Below are positions 34,461 through 42,891 of a stretch of 64,000 bases of DNA, piece after piece. The translations under genes and the position numbers were made by a program. Numbering within the stretch: the stretch's first letter is position 1; every line of letters begins with the position of its first letter. The stretch comes from Myxococcales bacterium (GTDB lineage: Bacteria; Myxococcota_A; UBA9160; UBA4427). The stretch spans positions 216,823 through 280,822 of the forward strand of contig DUBZ01000070.1 in the NCBI GenBank assembly GCA_012960035.1, given 5' to 3'. Under the pieces are notes generated by a model. That model saw only the letters and a program-made list of their open reading frames with translations, was not told the origin of the DNA and searched no databases.

Positions 34461-35521
34461 AGCATCCCGCGAACCTCAAAGACCACAGCCTCGAGTCCCT
34501 GCGCGAACGCTTCGTCAGCGAAGGTGTGCCCGCGTATCGCGCAGCGCAGATTATGAACTGGCTGTACAAGCGCGGGACCGAGGACATCCATCAGATGACC
34601 GACTTGTCGGTTGCCCTGCGCGAACAGCTCGCGAGCGTTTGGGAGACCCGAGCCGTCGACGTTCGCAAAGCCGAGCGTTCAGTGGATGGCACTCAAAAAC
34701 TCGCGCTCGCCACGAAAGACGAACGGCTGATCGAGGCGGTCATCATCCCAGAGGCCAAGCGGAACACCCTGTGCATCTCGACCCAAGTGGGTTGTGCGCT
34801 CGCCTGCGACTTCTGCGCTACGGGCACCATGGGCTTCACGCGAAACCTGACGACCGCTGAAATTGTCGACCAAGTATGTCGCGCGAAAGAGCGGGTCGGC
34901 GAAGACGAAACCATTAGCAATGTCGTGTTCATGGGGATGGGCGAGCCGCTGTTGAATCTGGCGGCGGTCAAAGAGTCGATTCGGATCATGATCGACCCGC
35001 GCGCGATGGGCTTGGCCCCGCGCCGGATCACGGTGTCGACGGCCGGTGTTGTCCCCAAAATCTCCGAACTGATCGCGATGGCGCCGATCAACCTCGCCGT
35101 TTCACTCCACGCCGCGACGAACGCCGTGCGCGATATCCTCGTGCCCATCAACAAGAAGTTTCCGCTTGAAGTCCTGTTGGGCCTCTTGCGCAGCGACGAA
35201 AACGTCACCCGCAAACGCCCGGTTTTCTTCGAGTACACGCTCCTCGAAGGCGTCAACGACTCGATCGATGACGCCAAGCGTCTGCCCGGGCTCCTCCGGG
35301 ACATCCCGTGCAAGATGAACCTGATCCCGGCGAACTCCCACCCGGGTGGTCGATATCAGGCACCCGCTCAGGACGTCATGGACCGCTTTGCCGAGACCGT
35401 TTACAACGGCGGGATGCGGGTCACTCTACGCCGCAGCCGGGGCGCCGACATCGCCGCCGCGTGCGGCCAGCTGGCCAACACCGAGACGACAGCGGGCACT
35501 TCCGTCGAAATCCCCATATAG
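34457..35521 (+). CDS. rlmN: RlmN, 23S rRNA (A2503-C2)/tRNA (A37) methyltransferase
   Basis: Radical-SAM enzyme that methylates C2 of A2503 in 23S rRNA and A37 of some tRNAs. The 354-residue product has the cluster motif CALACDFC (Cys113, Cys117, Cys120), GMGEPLLNL, the segment TLRRSRGADI and the C-terminal Cys in AAACGQL that forms the transient methyl-cysteine cross-link system. The correct start is ATG 34457 overlapping the trmB stop (ATGA); a longer upstream frame is the shadow of trmB. Confidence 0.95.
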   Translation: MKHPANLKDHSLESLRERFVSEGVPAYRAAQIMNWLYKRGTEDIHQMTDLSVALREQLASVWETRAVDVRKAERSVDGTQKLALATKDERLIEAVIIPEAKRNTLCISTQVGCALACDFCATGTMGFTRNLTTAEIVDQVCRAKERVGEDETISNVVFMGMGEPLLNLAAVKESIRIMIDPRAMGLAPRRITVSTAGVVPKISELIAMAPINLAVSLHAATNAVRDILVPINKKFPLEVLLGLLRSDENVTRKRPVFFEYTLLEGVNDSIDDAKRLPGLLRDIPCKMNLIPANSHPGGRYQAPAQDVMDRFAETVYNGGMRVTLRRSRGADIAAACGQLANTETTAGTSVEIPI

Positions 35522-35663
35522 CGCCCCAAATTGGTGTCCTACCTGCGTAAGGACGGAACAGTTCAATCTGAACGTGTCCCCCCGTGTCATTGCATTTCGG
35601 ACGCAACTGCTTCAAGTCGGACATTATCTCCGCCGATGAGTTGCCGGGGAGACAGCGCAATTC

Positions 35664-36335
35664 ATGCTGTATGCGATCGGCGACATTCATGCCGAATTGG
35701 ACAAACTCGAAGAATTGTTGGATGAGTTGCCGCTGCGCGAGGGCGATCGGCTGATCTTTCTCGGCGACTATGTCGACCGAGGGCGCGACGCGTTCGGCAC
35801 GATCGAGCGCCTCGTTGAGCTGCAGAAAAATTGGCCGAGCGTCTTCCTACTCGGCAACCACGAATCGATGTTCCTCGACTTCTTAGGCTGGACCGACAAA
35901 GCCTATTTCGGGGGCGACGCGTTCTTGATGAACGGCGGCGACCGCACCCTCGAAAGCTACGGCTTGCTCAAACAATCCGACAAGAAGAACTACGTCCTCC
36001 CCAAGACGCACGAAGACTTCCTCTTGAGCTTGAAGCTCTATCATCGCGAGGGCGACTACCTGTTCGTCCATGCTGGCATCAATCGATCCCTGCGCGGGGA
36101 GAGCGACGTCGGCTACGTGCTCCACAAAGCCAAGGTCGAAGACCTGCTGTGGACGCGCTCGACCTGCGATCTCCCGCACAACATGCCGGTCACCGTAGTC
36201 TACGGACACACGCCCGCGGAAAACTTCGAGGTTCGTTGGAACCTGCCGTTCAGCGTCGGTATCGACACCGGTGCGGTTTATGGGGGTCCGCTCACGGCAC
36301 TGCGGCTACCCGACGAGACGCTCTTTCAAGTCTGA
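35664..36335 (+). CDS. PPP-family serine/threonine protein phosphatase
   Basis: A 223-residue metallophosphoesterase with the three PPP signatures: GDIH (6-9), GDYVDRG (34-40) and GNHE (64-67), plus FVHAGI and the late YGHTPAENFEV His motif. These bind a two-metal centre and the substrate phosphate. It could be a protein phosphatase or a diadenosine-tetraphosphatase-like enzyme; the short length fits bacterial PrpA-type enzymes. The gene stands alone, 142 bp after rlmN and convergent with the transglycosylase gene. Confidence 0.88.
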   Translation: MLYAIGDIHAELDKLEELLDELPLREGDRLIFLGDYVDRGRDAFGTIERLVELQKNWPSVFLLGNHESMFLDFLGWTDKAYFGGDAFLMNGGDRTLESYGLLKQSDKKNYVLPKTHEDFLLSLKLYHREGDYLFVHAGINRSLRGESDVGYVLHKAKVEDLLWTRSTCDLPHNMPVTVVYGHTPAENFEVRWNLPFSVGIDTGAVYGGPLTALRLPDETLFQV

Positions 36336-36440
36336 GCGCTTGATCCGTGACGACGCGCGGGGTCGAAGTGGTTTGCCCAAGGGATCTCGCGATCGCTGAA
36401 CGCTACGGCATCGCCTTTGACGGCGTGTCCCCGCGGCGCT

Positions 36441-38720
36441 CTAGCTCGTGCGGCTTTCGACTTGCTGCGACACCCAATTCTCGCGTTCCTTCAATGCCGG
36501 AATCTTGATCGGCGTGCCCCTCTGAAGAGAGGCGAAGTCGAGGTCGGGGTTGTACTGGCGAAGCAGCCAGAGCGGCACGTGGTACTTCTTTTCGGACAGG
36601 CTCCATACCGAGTCGCCTCGGCGGGCCACATGGGTCACGGTGCCTTCGATCTCATAGCGCTCGAAGAAGGCTTCCTGGATCATGCGGTGGTATTGCTGCC
36701 GTCGGGCTTCGAACACCGTGGCGTCGACTTCGCTGAAGTCGAGCTTGACGCGCTGGCCGATGGCGATCATGCGGTTGTAAGGCAGGCGATTGACTGTGCG
36801 CAGGCGACTCGCGCGGATGTCGAGCCACTCGGCATAGTGCCCGAGGGTTTCGGCGCCTTGCACTTCGATCGTGCTGTTGCTTCCGACGCCGTAGTCACTG
36901 GGGTCGGCGAGTAAGTTTTGCAGGTGATCGCCGTCGAGCATGGCGACCGCGGGAGCATCGACATCAAGACCTTCGACGTCTGTCTCGGTCAGGCTCGTCG
37001 AATGAACGGGCTCATGACTTTCGGCGGGGCGCTCCGGTGGATTCGAAAGGGTTGCGACCGCATCCGGGTGAGGGCTGGTCTTGCTCTTACTCGGAGCCTT
37101 CGGCGCTGCTGCTTTCGATTTGCTCACAGAAGCGCCCTTCGTCGTAGCCAGCTTCGGAGACGCAGGAACGGTGTCGTCTGCCAGAAGAGTGAGCGACTGG
37201 CCGACATAGATGCGGTTCCGGTTGCGCAGATTATTGACTTCCAAGATCTGCGCCTCTTCGATGCCGAAGCGTTTCGCAATGCGCGTGACGGTGTCGCCGC
37301 GTCGCACGGTGTATTGCCCCGAGTTCGGAATGTCGGCTTGCGTGACGGTGATTGTGCGGGGACGGTGCGTTCGGCCATCACTCGGCAACTTCAAGCGCTG
37401 TCCCACGCGGATCTTGTGACGGCTTCGCAAGCCGTTGATCGCCACGAGTTCACTCATGCTGACCTTAAACCGGCGAGCAATCTTAGAAAGCGTGTCCCCC
37501 CGCGCGACCCGATAGTTGACGTCTCGGGTTTGTGCGGCGTAGCGTTGGGATGCCGGAATCTGGTTGATCGCATCCGCGATCGGTCGTTCGAGATCTCCCC
37601 GCTTGACGTGCAACGGGAAACGTCTCGGAATGTATTTCGCGCCACTAAAGACCGAAGGCCGCAGCGACGGATTGGCTTCTTTAAACGTCTTCTTGTCGAT
37701 TCCAAGGGCTTTCGCGAGTGTGCCCGGCTTTGTGTAAAAAGGAACCTCGAAGGTCAAGATGTCTTCGGGAGCGTCGAGGATGAGGTGTCCGAAGTACTTT
37801 TCGTAATTTGTGCTGACTTCGGAAGCGGCCAGGAGCTCGACATAGAAGTTACGCGATGCAAAGCCAAAGGTTCGGCTCTTGTACTTGCGGTTGATCGTCA
37901 CGATGTCTTTGGTGCCGAGCTTCCGCGCCGCACGTCGCATGCCCGAGGCGCCGTGGTTGTAGGCCGTAATCGCCAGCGGCCACGTGCCGGTGACTTCCCG
38001 GTTTTGCGAAAGCAATCTTGCCGCCGCGACCGTTGCCCGATGTGGATCGAGTCGTTCGTCGATCACGTTGTCAACGCGTAAGAAACGACGGCCGGTCGAT
38101 CGCGTGAACTGCCAAAGCCCCGCAGCGCCAACGCGCGAGTAGGCCCATGGTGTAAACGAACTCTCTACATGGGGCAGGGCGGTGAGTTCTTTCGGGAGCC
38201 CGTGTTCGGCGAACACTTTTTCGATGTGCTGCTTCCAGCGTCCGGACCTAACGACGCCGGCTTTGAATTTGTCGGCCTGGCCGAGCTGAAAGCGAAGGCG
38301 ACTCTTGGCCTTTCTCAAATCGGAATTCGTGACATCCTCGGGCCACAGCGCGAGAATCCGCGCCTCTTCGGCGGTGAGTCCAGTGCGCTTGCCCGTCGCG
38401 AGCTTGGTCAGGACCTTGCGGTACTTCGCCTTGATCTTGTCGGTGAAACGTTCTCTGGCTTTGCCCCGGGCACCGCTTGGAACGGTCACCTGTTCGTAGA
38501 TCACTTCGAGGTGGCGAGAGTCGTGGATCAACCCGCCGCGGGTCGTCACCTCTGAATAGATCTGCACCCAGAAGTCGACGTCATGAGCGAGGGCAGCCGG
38601 TCGCGGAAGGCGGCCGGTCCCGTCGACTTCAGCGTTGGCGAGTGGCGCGAGACCCACGAGACAAGTGGTCGCAAGGAGGATGCGCGCGAGTATGTGAACT
38701 GGGCGTTTTAAAGGGGTCAT
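36441..38720 (-). CDS. MltD-like lytic transglycosylase with four LysM units
   Basis: A 759-residue exported murein hydrolase. Signal peptide about 1-30 (ILARILLATTCLVGLAPLANA); a helical region; an SLT domain with catalytic Glu186 in ALPHVESSF, then GAAGLWQFTRSTGR and AITAYNHGASGM; LysM repeats at about 402-446, 469-513, 620-662 and 695-742, the middle two spaced by a Ser/Ala/Pro/Lys linker. It cleaves glycan strands with 1,6-anhydro-muramyl ends and binds peptidoglycan through LysM. E. coli MltD is much shorter with fewer LysM units. ATG 38720, with GAGGGA just upstream, is preferred over a frame 14 codons longer. Confidence 0.92.
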   Translation of the reverse strand: MTPLKRPVHILARILLATTCLVGLAPLANAEVDGTGRLPRPAALAHDVDFWVQIYSEVTTRGGLIHDSRHLEVIYEQVTVPSGARGKARERFTDKIKAKYRKVLTKLATGKRTGLTAEEARILALWPEDVTNSDLRKAKSRLRFQLGQADKFKAGVVRSGRWKQHIEKVFAEHGLPKELTALPHVESSFTPWAYSRVGAAGLWQFTRSTGRRFLRVDNVIDERLDPHRATVAAARLLSQNREVTGTWPLAITAYNHGASGMRRAARKLGTKDIVTINRKYKSRTFGFASRNFYVELLAASEVSTNYEKYFGHLILDAPEDILTFEVPFYTKPGTLAKALGIDKKTFKEANPSLRPSVFSGAKYIPRRFPLHVKRGDLERPIADAINQIPASQRYAAQTRDVNYRVARGDTLSKIARRFKVSMSELVAINGLRSRHKIRVGQRLKLPSDGRTHRPRTITVTQADIPNSGQYTVRRGDTVTRIAKRFGIEEAQILEVNNLRNRNRIYVGQSLTLLADDTVPASPKLATTKGASVSKSKAAAPKAPSKSKTSPHPDAVATLSNPPERPAESHEPVHSTSLTETDVEGLDVDAPAVAMLDGDHLQNLLADPSDYGVGSNSTIEVQGAETLGHYAEWLDIRASRLRTVNRLPYNRMIAIGQRVKLDFSEVDATVFEARRQQYHRMIQEAFFERYEIEGTVTHVARRGDSVWSLSEKKYHVPLWLLRQYNPDLDFASLQRGTPIKIPALKERENWVSQQVESRTS

Positions 38721-38782
38721 CGGTCCCTCACCAATCGGCAACTTCTGGCAGAAAATGAACAAACAACGGCAGAGTTGATCCC

Positions 38783-38799
38783 GGGGGGGGAGGGGGGGG
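38783..38799. repeat. G8-A-G8 homopolymer tract
   Basis: Eight guanines, an adenine and eight guanines lie in the spacer between the transglycosylase start and the ffh stop. Such tracts are prone to slippage and sequencing error. No gene spans it. Confidence 0.85.
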
Positions 38800-38883
38800 C
38801 GATCTTGAGTTGGATCCAGCGGAGCGGGGCTCTGTTTCTGAAAACCCGGTGCGCGGTGCGGTTCACGGTGGCGCGTCGAAAGT

Positions 38884-40425
38884 CTACTTCTTTCGGCCCT
38901 TTCGACGAGATTTCTTGGCTTGCTTCTGTTTCTTCTTCCGGTCCACGGACGACACCCGACGCTTCGTCTTGCCGCCAGCTTCGCCTCCGCCGCCGAGCAT
39001 CGCCATGGGATCCATGCCCGGCATTCCGCCGCCGCCCATCATGGCAGACATGTCGCCCATGCCCGGCATACCGCCAGACAGTTTGCCCATGCCGGGGATC
39101 TTTCCCATCAGGCCACTCTGCTGACCCAGCGCGCTCATCATGCCCTTCATCTGATCGAAGCGTTTGACGAGCTCGGTGACTTCTTTCGGTTTGCGTCCAC
39201 TGCCCGTCGCGATGCGGGTGGCACGGCTCTTGTTGATGACGGACGGAACTTGTCGTTCGCCCTTGGTCATCGAACCCACCATGGCTTTGACTTTGACGAG
39301 TTCGCCTTCGTCCACCTGGTCGGCGAGACCGCTCATGCCTGGCATGCGGGCAAAGATCTCTTTGATTGGGCCCATCTTTTGGATGGTTTGAAGCTGGGTG
39401 ATCAGATCTTCGAGGGTGAACTGACCCTTGAGGATGCGCTCGGCATCGGCTTCGGCCTGTTCTTCGTCGACAACCTCTTCGAAGTCTTTGACCAGGCCGA
39501 CGATGTCGCCCATGCCAAGGATGCGTGAGGCGAGGCCCTCGGGTCGAAATTCTTCCAACCGGTCGACGGTTTCCCCGGTGCCGAGGAACTTGATCGGAAC
39601 GCCCGTCACGGCCTTCACCGACAGCGCCGCACCACCGCGGGCGTCGCCGTCGAGCTTGGTCATGCAGATGCCGTCGATGGTGAGCTTTTCGCTGAAGGCT
39701 TCGGCGTGGCTCACAGCGTCGCGGCCCATGAGGGAGTCACAGACCAAAAGTGTGTTCGCGGGCGAAACCGCGGCATCGATCTGCTGGAGTTCAGCCATCA
39801 GTTCGTCGTCGACCGCGAGCCGGCCGGCGGTGTCATAGATGATGGCGTTGCGACCTTCTTTGCGAGCGCGATCTCGAGCATCCCTGCAGATCTCAGGGGG
39901 GAGCTGACCGTCGCTTCCGCGATGCACCGGAACGTTGATCTTACCGCCGAGCGTAATCAGCTGCTCGACAGCGGCAGGGCGGTAAATATCCGCTGCGACG
40001 AGGAGTGGCTTGCGGCCCTTGTCTTCGAGGTACTTTGCGAGCTTCGCGGCGATGGTCGTCTTACCCACACCCTGCAACCCAACGAGCATGATCGACGTTG
40101 CACCGTCCTTGCGGACGAGTTCGGTGTCGACCGGTCCCATCAAGTTGACGAGTTCTTGCTCGCAAATGCTGATGAAGTGCTGGCCGGTCGAAACCTTGAC
40201 CTTGCGCCCGCCGCGTTCGCGAGCGGTAGTCTTGACCTTTTCGCCCAGTGCCCGTTCGCTGACGGTGATCAAGAAGTCTTTGGCAACCTTGAAGTCGACG
40301 TCGGCTTCGAGCAAAGAGCGGCGCACATCCGCGATCGAATCGGCGATGTTGTCTTCGGTGAGTTCTTGGATTCCGCGCAGCCGTTCGGTTGCGTTCTTGA
40401 ATCCTTCAGTAACGGTTTCGAGCAC
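38884..40425 (-). CDS. ffh: Ffh, signal recognition particle GTPase
   Basis: Protein part of the bacterial SRP, which targets nascent membrane proteins to FtsY. The 513-residue sequence shows the N domain (ERLRGIQELTEDNIADSIAD), the G domain with GLQGVGKTT (116-124), DTAGRL and TKLDGDARGG, and a methionine-rich M domain with a Gly-Met repeat tail and a strongly basic end (KKKQKQAKKSRRKGRKK). GTG 40425 is the start: GGAGGA sits seven bases upstream and upstream residues are not Ffh-like. It stands alone; rpsP, rimM and trmD, frequent neighbours, are not here. Confidence 0.96.
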   Translation of the reverse strand: MLETVTEGFKNATERLRGIQELTEDNIADSIADVRRSLLEADVDFKVAKDFLITVSERALGEKVKTTARERGGRKVKVSTGQHFISICEQELVNLMGPVDTELVRKDGATSIMLVGLQGVGKTTIAAKLAKYLEDKGRKPLLVAADIYRPAAVEQLITLGGKINVPVHRGSDGQLPPEICRDARDRARKEGRNAIIYDTAGRLAVDDELMAELQQIDAAVSPANTLLVCDSLMGRDAVSHAEAFSEKLTIDGICMTKLDGDARGGAALSVKAVTGVPIKFLGTGETVDRLEEFRPEGLASRILGMGDIVGLVKDFEEVVDEEQAEADAERILKGQFTLEDLITQLQTIQKMGPIKEIFARMPGMSGLADQVDEGELVKVKAMVGSMTKGERQVPSVINKSRATRIATGSGRKPKEVTELVKRFDQMKGMMSALGQQSGLMGKIPGMGKLSGGMPGMGDMSAMMGGGGMPGMDPMAMLGGGGEAGGKTKRRVSSVDRKKKQKQAKKSRRKGRKK

Positions 40426-40562
40426 TCTATTCCTCCGGGACGAGGACTTTAGCAGGCCCCGCTTGCCTCGGGCGGGCCGGCCGTGCATGATTGCTAGCGA
40501 CCGTCAGCACAAACACTGCTTCGACACACAGTCGTCGCGCGGGTACGGGAGGAGAGGGATCG

Positions 40563-40778
40563 ATGGGAGTGTCTGTAGAGGCGCAAGTTACGGGCCGCGT
40601 CGTGCGAGTCGAGAAGAACGCCGGCGACCTCGTCGCGATCGAAGACACGATTCTAGTTCTCGAATCCATGAAGATGGAGATCCCGGTCGAAGCGCCCAAT
40701 GCCGGCTGTGTCAGGGAAATTCGCGTCAGCGAAGGAGACAACGTGGAGGAAGGCGACATTCTCGCCGTCCTCGACTGA
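40563..40778 (+). CDS. Stand-alone biotin carboxyl carrier protein
   Basis: A 71-residue biotinyl/lipoyl domain with the biotinylation motif ESMKMEIP (Lys37) and the flanking VEKNAGDLV and VSEGDNVEEGD turns. It is the size of the mycobacterial biotinylated protein TB7.3 and should serve as mobile carrier in an acyl-CoA carboxylase encoded elsewhere. GGGAGGAGAGGG lies just upstream of the ATG. Upstream residues in the same frame are not conserved. The 3' end can fold into a hairpin followed by six thymines. Confidence 0.93.
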   Translation: MGVSVEAQVTGRVVRVEKNAGDLVAIEDTILVLESMKMEIPVEAPNAGCVREIRVSEGDNVEEGDILAVLD

Positions 40779-40788
40779 GCGATTTTTT
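40746..40788 (+). terminator. Putative intrinsic terminator at the biotin-carrier 3' end
   Basis: GAGGA-a-GGCGA (40746-40756) pairs with TCGCC-g-TCCTC (40762-40772) around a CATTC loop, with one internal mismatch; six thymines follow at 40783-40788, ten bases past the stem. The gap is longer than ideal and the stem overlaps the coding sequence, so this is tentative. Confidence 0.35.
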
Positions 40789-40849
40789 GTTTTCTCGCAA
40801 ATCGGCCACAAACTCGGGCTCACGGCAACAGGGCCCAAGCGCGGCCTTT

Positions 40850-41689
40850 TTGACATCGAAGGACCGAAACCAGGTCCTGCGATATTTGTGTTCGGACCCA
40901 TCGCTCAACTTGCAGTTGCTCGACCTGATCGACCGCGAAGAGCGCACGTCGTTCGAGTCGGAACCGGTGGTGCTGATTGCGTGGGAAGCCGGAGAAGTTG
41001 TCGGCGTCGCGTCCTTGCGCCCGAGCCTGCTGTTCGACGCGCACCTCAAGCCCGATGCGCTTGAAGCGTTCCTGCCCTATCTCAACAGCATCGAGTCCGG
41101 GCTGCTGAAAAGCCTCGACACGGTTGTCAGCGACCTTTGGCAGCGGCTCGAACAAACCGGAAGGCGGTCACTTATCGATCGTTTCGAATCGGCGTTTTCG
41201 ATTCGGCCTGGTGAATTGATTCCGACGACTATTCCCGAAGGAGCAACGTTGCGCGTTGCCCAGGCGGGAGATCTCGACGAGCTCGTCTACGCCGCGCGGG
41301 CAAGTCTGCGCGAAGAAAAGCGGCCGGACCCCGCCGAGCGCGACTCGGTCGGGTTCGCACGCTGGGTGCGCGGGCGGATCCCGCGAGCCCGGGTCATCGA
41401 AGTTGGCGGAAAACTTGGTTTCGTCGGGTACGCGGACGTTCGCCGTCCCGATGGCTGGCTGATCCAAGGTGTTTTTACTTGGCCCCAAATGCGCCGAAAG
41501 GGACTCGCAGCAGCCGCGATGACGGGAATCGTGCAAGAAGCCTTTGACGCCGGTGGCGATCATGTGCAGTTAGCGGTGGTCGAGGGGAACGAACCGGGAT
41601 TGAATCTGTATCGTGGCCTCGGGTTTCGCTCGTTTGCGCGTCTGCGAACATTGCTTTTTGTCGGTTCGGCGAGGAGCATCGCGGGGTAG
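40850..41689 (+). CDS. GNAT N-acetyltransferase with DUF4081-like N-terminus
   Basis: About 279 residues. The N-terminal half (LTSKDRNQVLRYLCSDPSLN) resembles the DUF4081 region found before GNAT domains in actinobacterial enzymes. The C-terminal half is a GNAT domain with the acetyl-CoA-binding turn QMRRKGLAAAAMTGIV and the final GNEPGLNLYRGLGFRSF. Substrate unknown. There is no ATG or good ribosome site; TTG 40850 gives the family-like start, with an alternative TTG at 40787. Confidence 0.8.
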   Translation: MTSKDRNQVLRYLCSDPSLNLQLLDLIDREERTSFESEPVVLIAWEAGEVVGVASLRPSLLFDAHLKPDALEAFLPYLNSIESGLLKSLDTVVSDLWQRLEQTGRRSLIDRFESAFSIRPGELIPTTIPEGATLRVAQAGDLDELVYAARASLREEKRPDPAERDSVGFARWVRGRIPRARVIEVGGKLGFVGYADVRRPDGWLIQGVFTWPQMRRKGLAAAAMTGIVQEAFDAGGDHVQLAVVEGNEPGLNLYRGLGFRSFARLRTLLFVGSARSIAG

Positions 41690-41904
41690 CATCAACCTCG
41701 CTGCGAAGTCCGGCAAACTCGAACGAAATTGGCTGCTCTGCTGGGTTGGCTGACAGTCGCCGGCCTCCGGTTGTCGTCGTCCCGGCCACGCACACGAAAT
41801 TACACAGAACTCGAATCGAACTCAGTCTCTCCGCGTCGCACATTTTGCGCCGACGCGATTCGCAACAAACTTCATTCTCAATCTAGAGCAAAGGAAATCA
41901 ATCG

Positions 41905-42768
41905 ATGGGTCTTCTCGACGGCAAGGTGGCAATCATTACAGGCGCGGGTGGAGGCATTGGCCGCGAGCACGCGCTCGCGATGGCGAAGGAAGGCGCGGCA
42001 ATCGTGGTCAATGATCTCGGGGGTGCCCGGGACGGTGAGGGCAGCAGCAGCGCAATGGCCGACGACGTCGTCGACGAAATCAAGGCGCTCGGCGGAGAAG
42101 CCGTGGCGAACTACGACAACGTCGCAACTGTCGAAGGCGGCGAAGCCATTCTCAAGACTGCTCTCGATGCGTTCGATCACGTCGACATTCTCGTCAACAA
42201 TGCGGGGATCTTGCGGGATCGATCTTTTTCGAACACCACCGAAGATCTCTGGGACTCCGTCATCGCGGTTCACCTGAAGGGAACCTACTGCGTGACGCGT
42301 CCGGTGTTTCTTCATATGAAGGAGCGCGCTGCGGGGGGTGTGATTATCAATACATCGTCGACGTCCGGGCTCAACGGCAACTTTGGCCAGTGCAACTACG
42401 GCGCAGCCAAGGCCGGCATTGCGGGCTTCACCCGCTGCCTCGCGATCGAGGGCAAGAAGTACGGAATTCGCGCATTCATCCTCGCGCCGGTTGCGCTGAC
42501 GCGTTTGACCGAAGATCTCGGCGGTTTCAGCAGTGATAAGATCAAAGAGGCGATGAACCCCGCCGCGGTGTCGCCGTTGCTCGTCTATCTCGCGAGCAGT
42601 CTGTCCGGCGATATGACGGGCAAGACCTTCCTTGCAGGGGGTGGCCGCATTGCCGAAATGCGCGTCGTGACGCACACCGGGATCACAAAGAAGGTCGACG
42701 ACGGCCTTTGGACTGCGGATCAGATCGCTGCCCAGATGCAGGCGGGGGAAATACTCCTTCCAGACTAA
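41905..42768 (+). CDS. Short-chain dehydrogenase, MFE-2 hydroxyacyl-CoA dehydrogenase type
   Basis: A 287-residue classical SDR with the NAD loop TGAGGGIG (12-19), NNAG (98-101) and the catalytic Ser152/Tyr165/Lys169 set (SSTSGLNGNFGQCNYGAAK region). The insert VVNDLGGARDGEG and the overall length match the dehydrogenase part of peroxisomal multifunctional enzyme type 2 and its bacterial homologues, so a 3-hydroxyacyl-CoA or a sterol-side-chain substrate is likely. AAAGGAA lies upstream. Monocistronic, 123 bp before plsB. Confidence 0.9.
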   Translation: MGLLDGKVAIITGAGGGIGREHALAMAKEGAAIVVNDLGGARDGEGSSSAMADDVVDEIKALGGEAVANYDNVATVEGGEAILKTALDAFDHVDILVNNAGILRDRSFSNTTEDLWDSVIAVHLKGTYCVTRPVFLHMKERAAGGVIINTSSTSGLNGNFGQCNYGAAKAGIAGFTRCLAIEGKKYGIRAFILAPVALTRLTEDLGGFSSDKIKEAMNPAAVSPLLVYLASSLSGDMTGKTFLAGGGRIAEMRVVTHTGITKKVDDGLWTADQIAAQMQAGEILLPD

Positions 42769-42891
42769 GCCCCTCGACGGAGCGCTCGGATTCGCGCCCA
42801 AGGCTCAATGGAGTTCCGTGTAACCGCGAGGCTTGTTTTCCCGTTGTCGCGCGCAAGGTAGAGTTGTATCCACACGAACCGACGAGAAAAA

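Noticed and set aside
36918..38081. 387-residue plus-strand frame opposite the lytic transglycosylase
   Set aside because: Shadow of the LysM/SLT gene.
38783..38799. G8-A-G8 as a regulatory quadruplex
   Set aside because: Possible in principle, but only two G-runs in a spacer and no supporting feature; listed only as a homopolymer tract.
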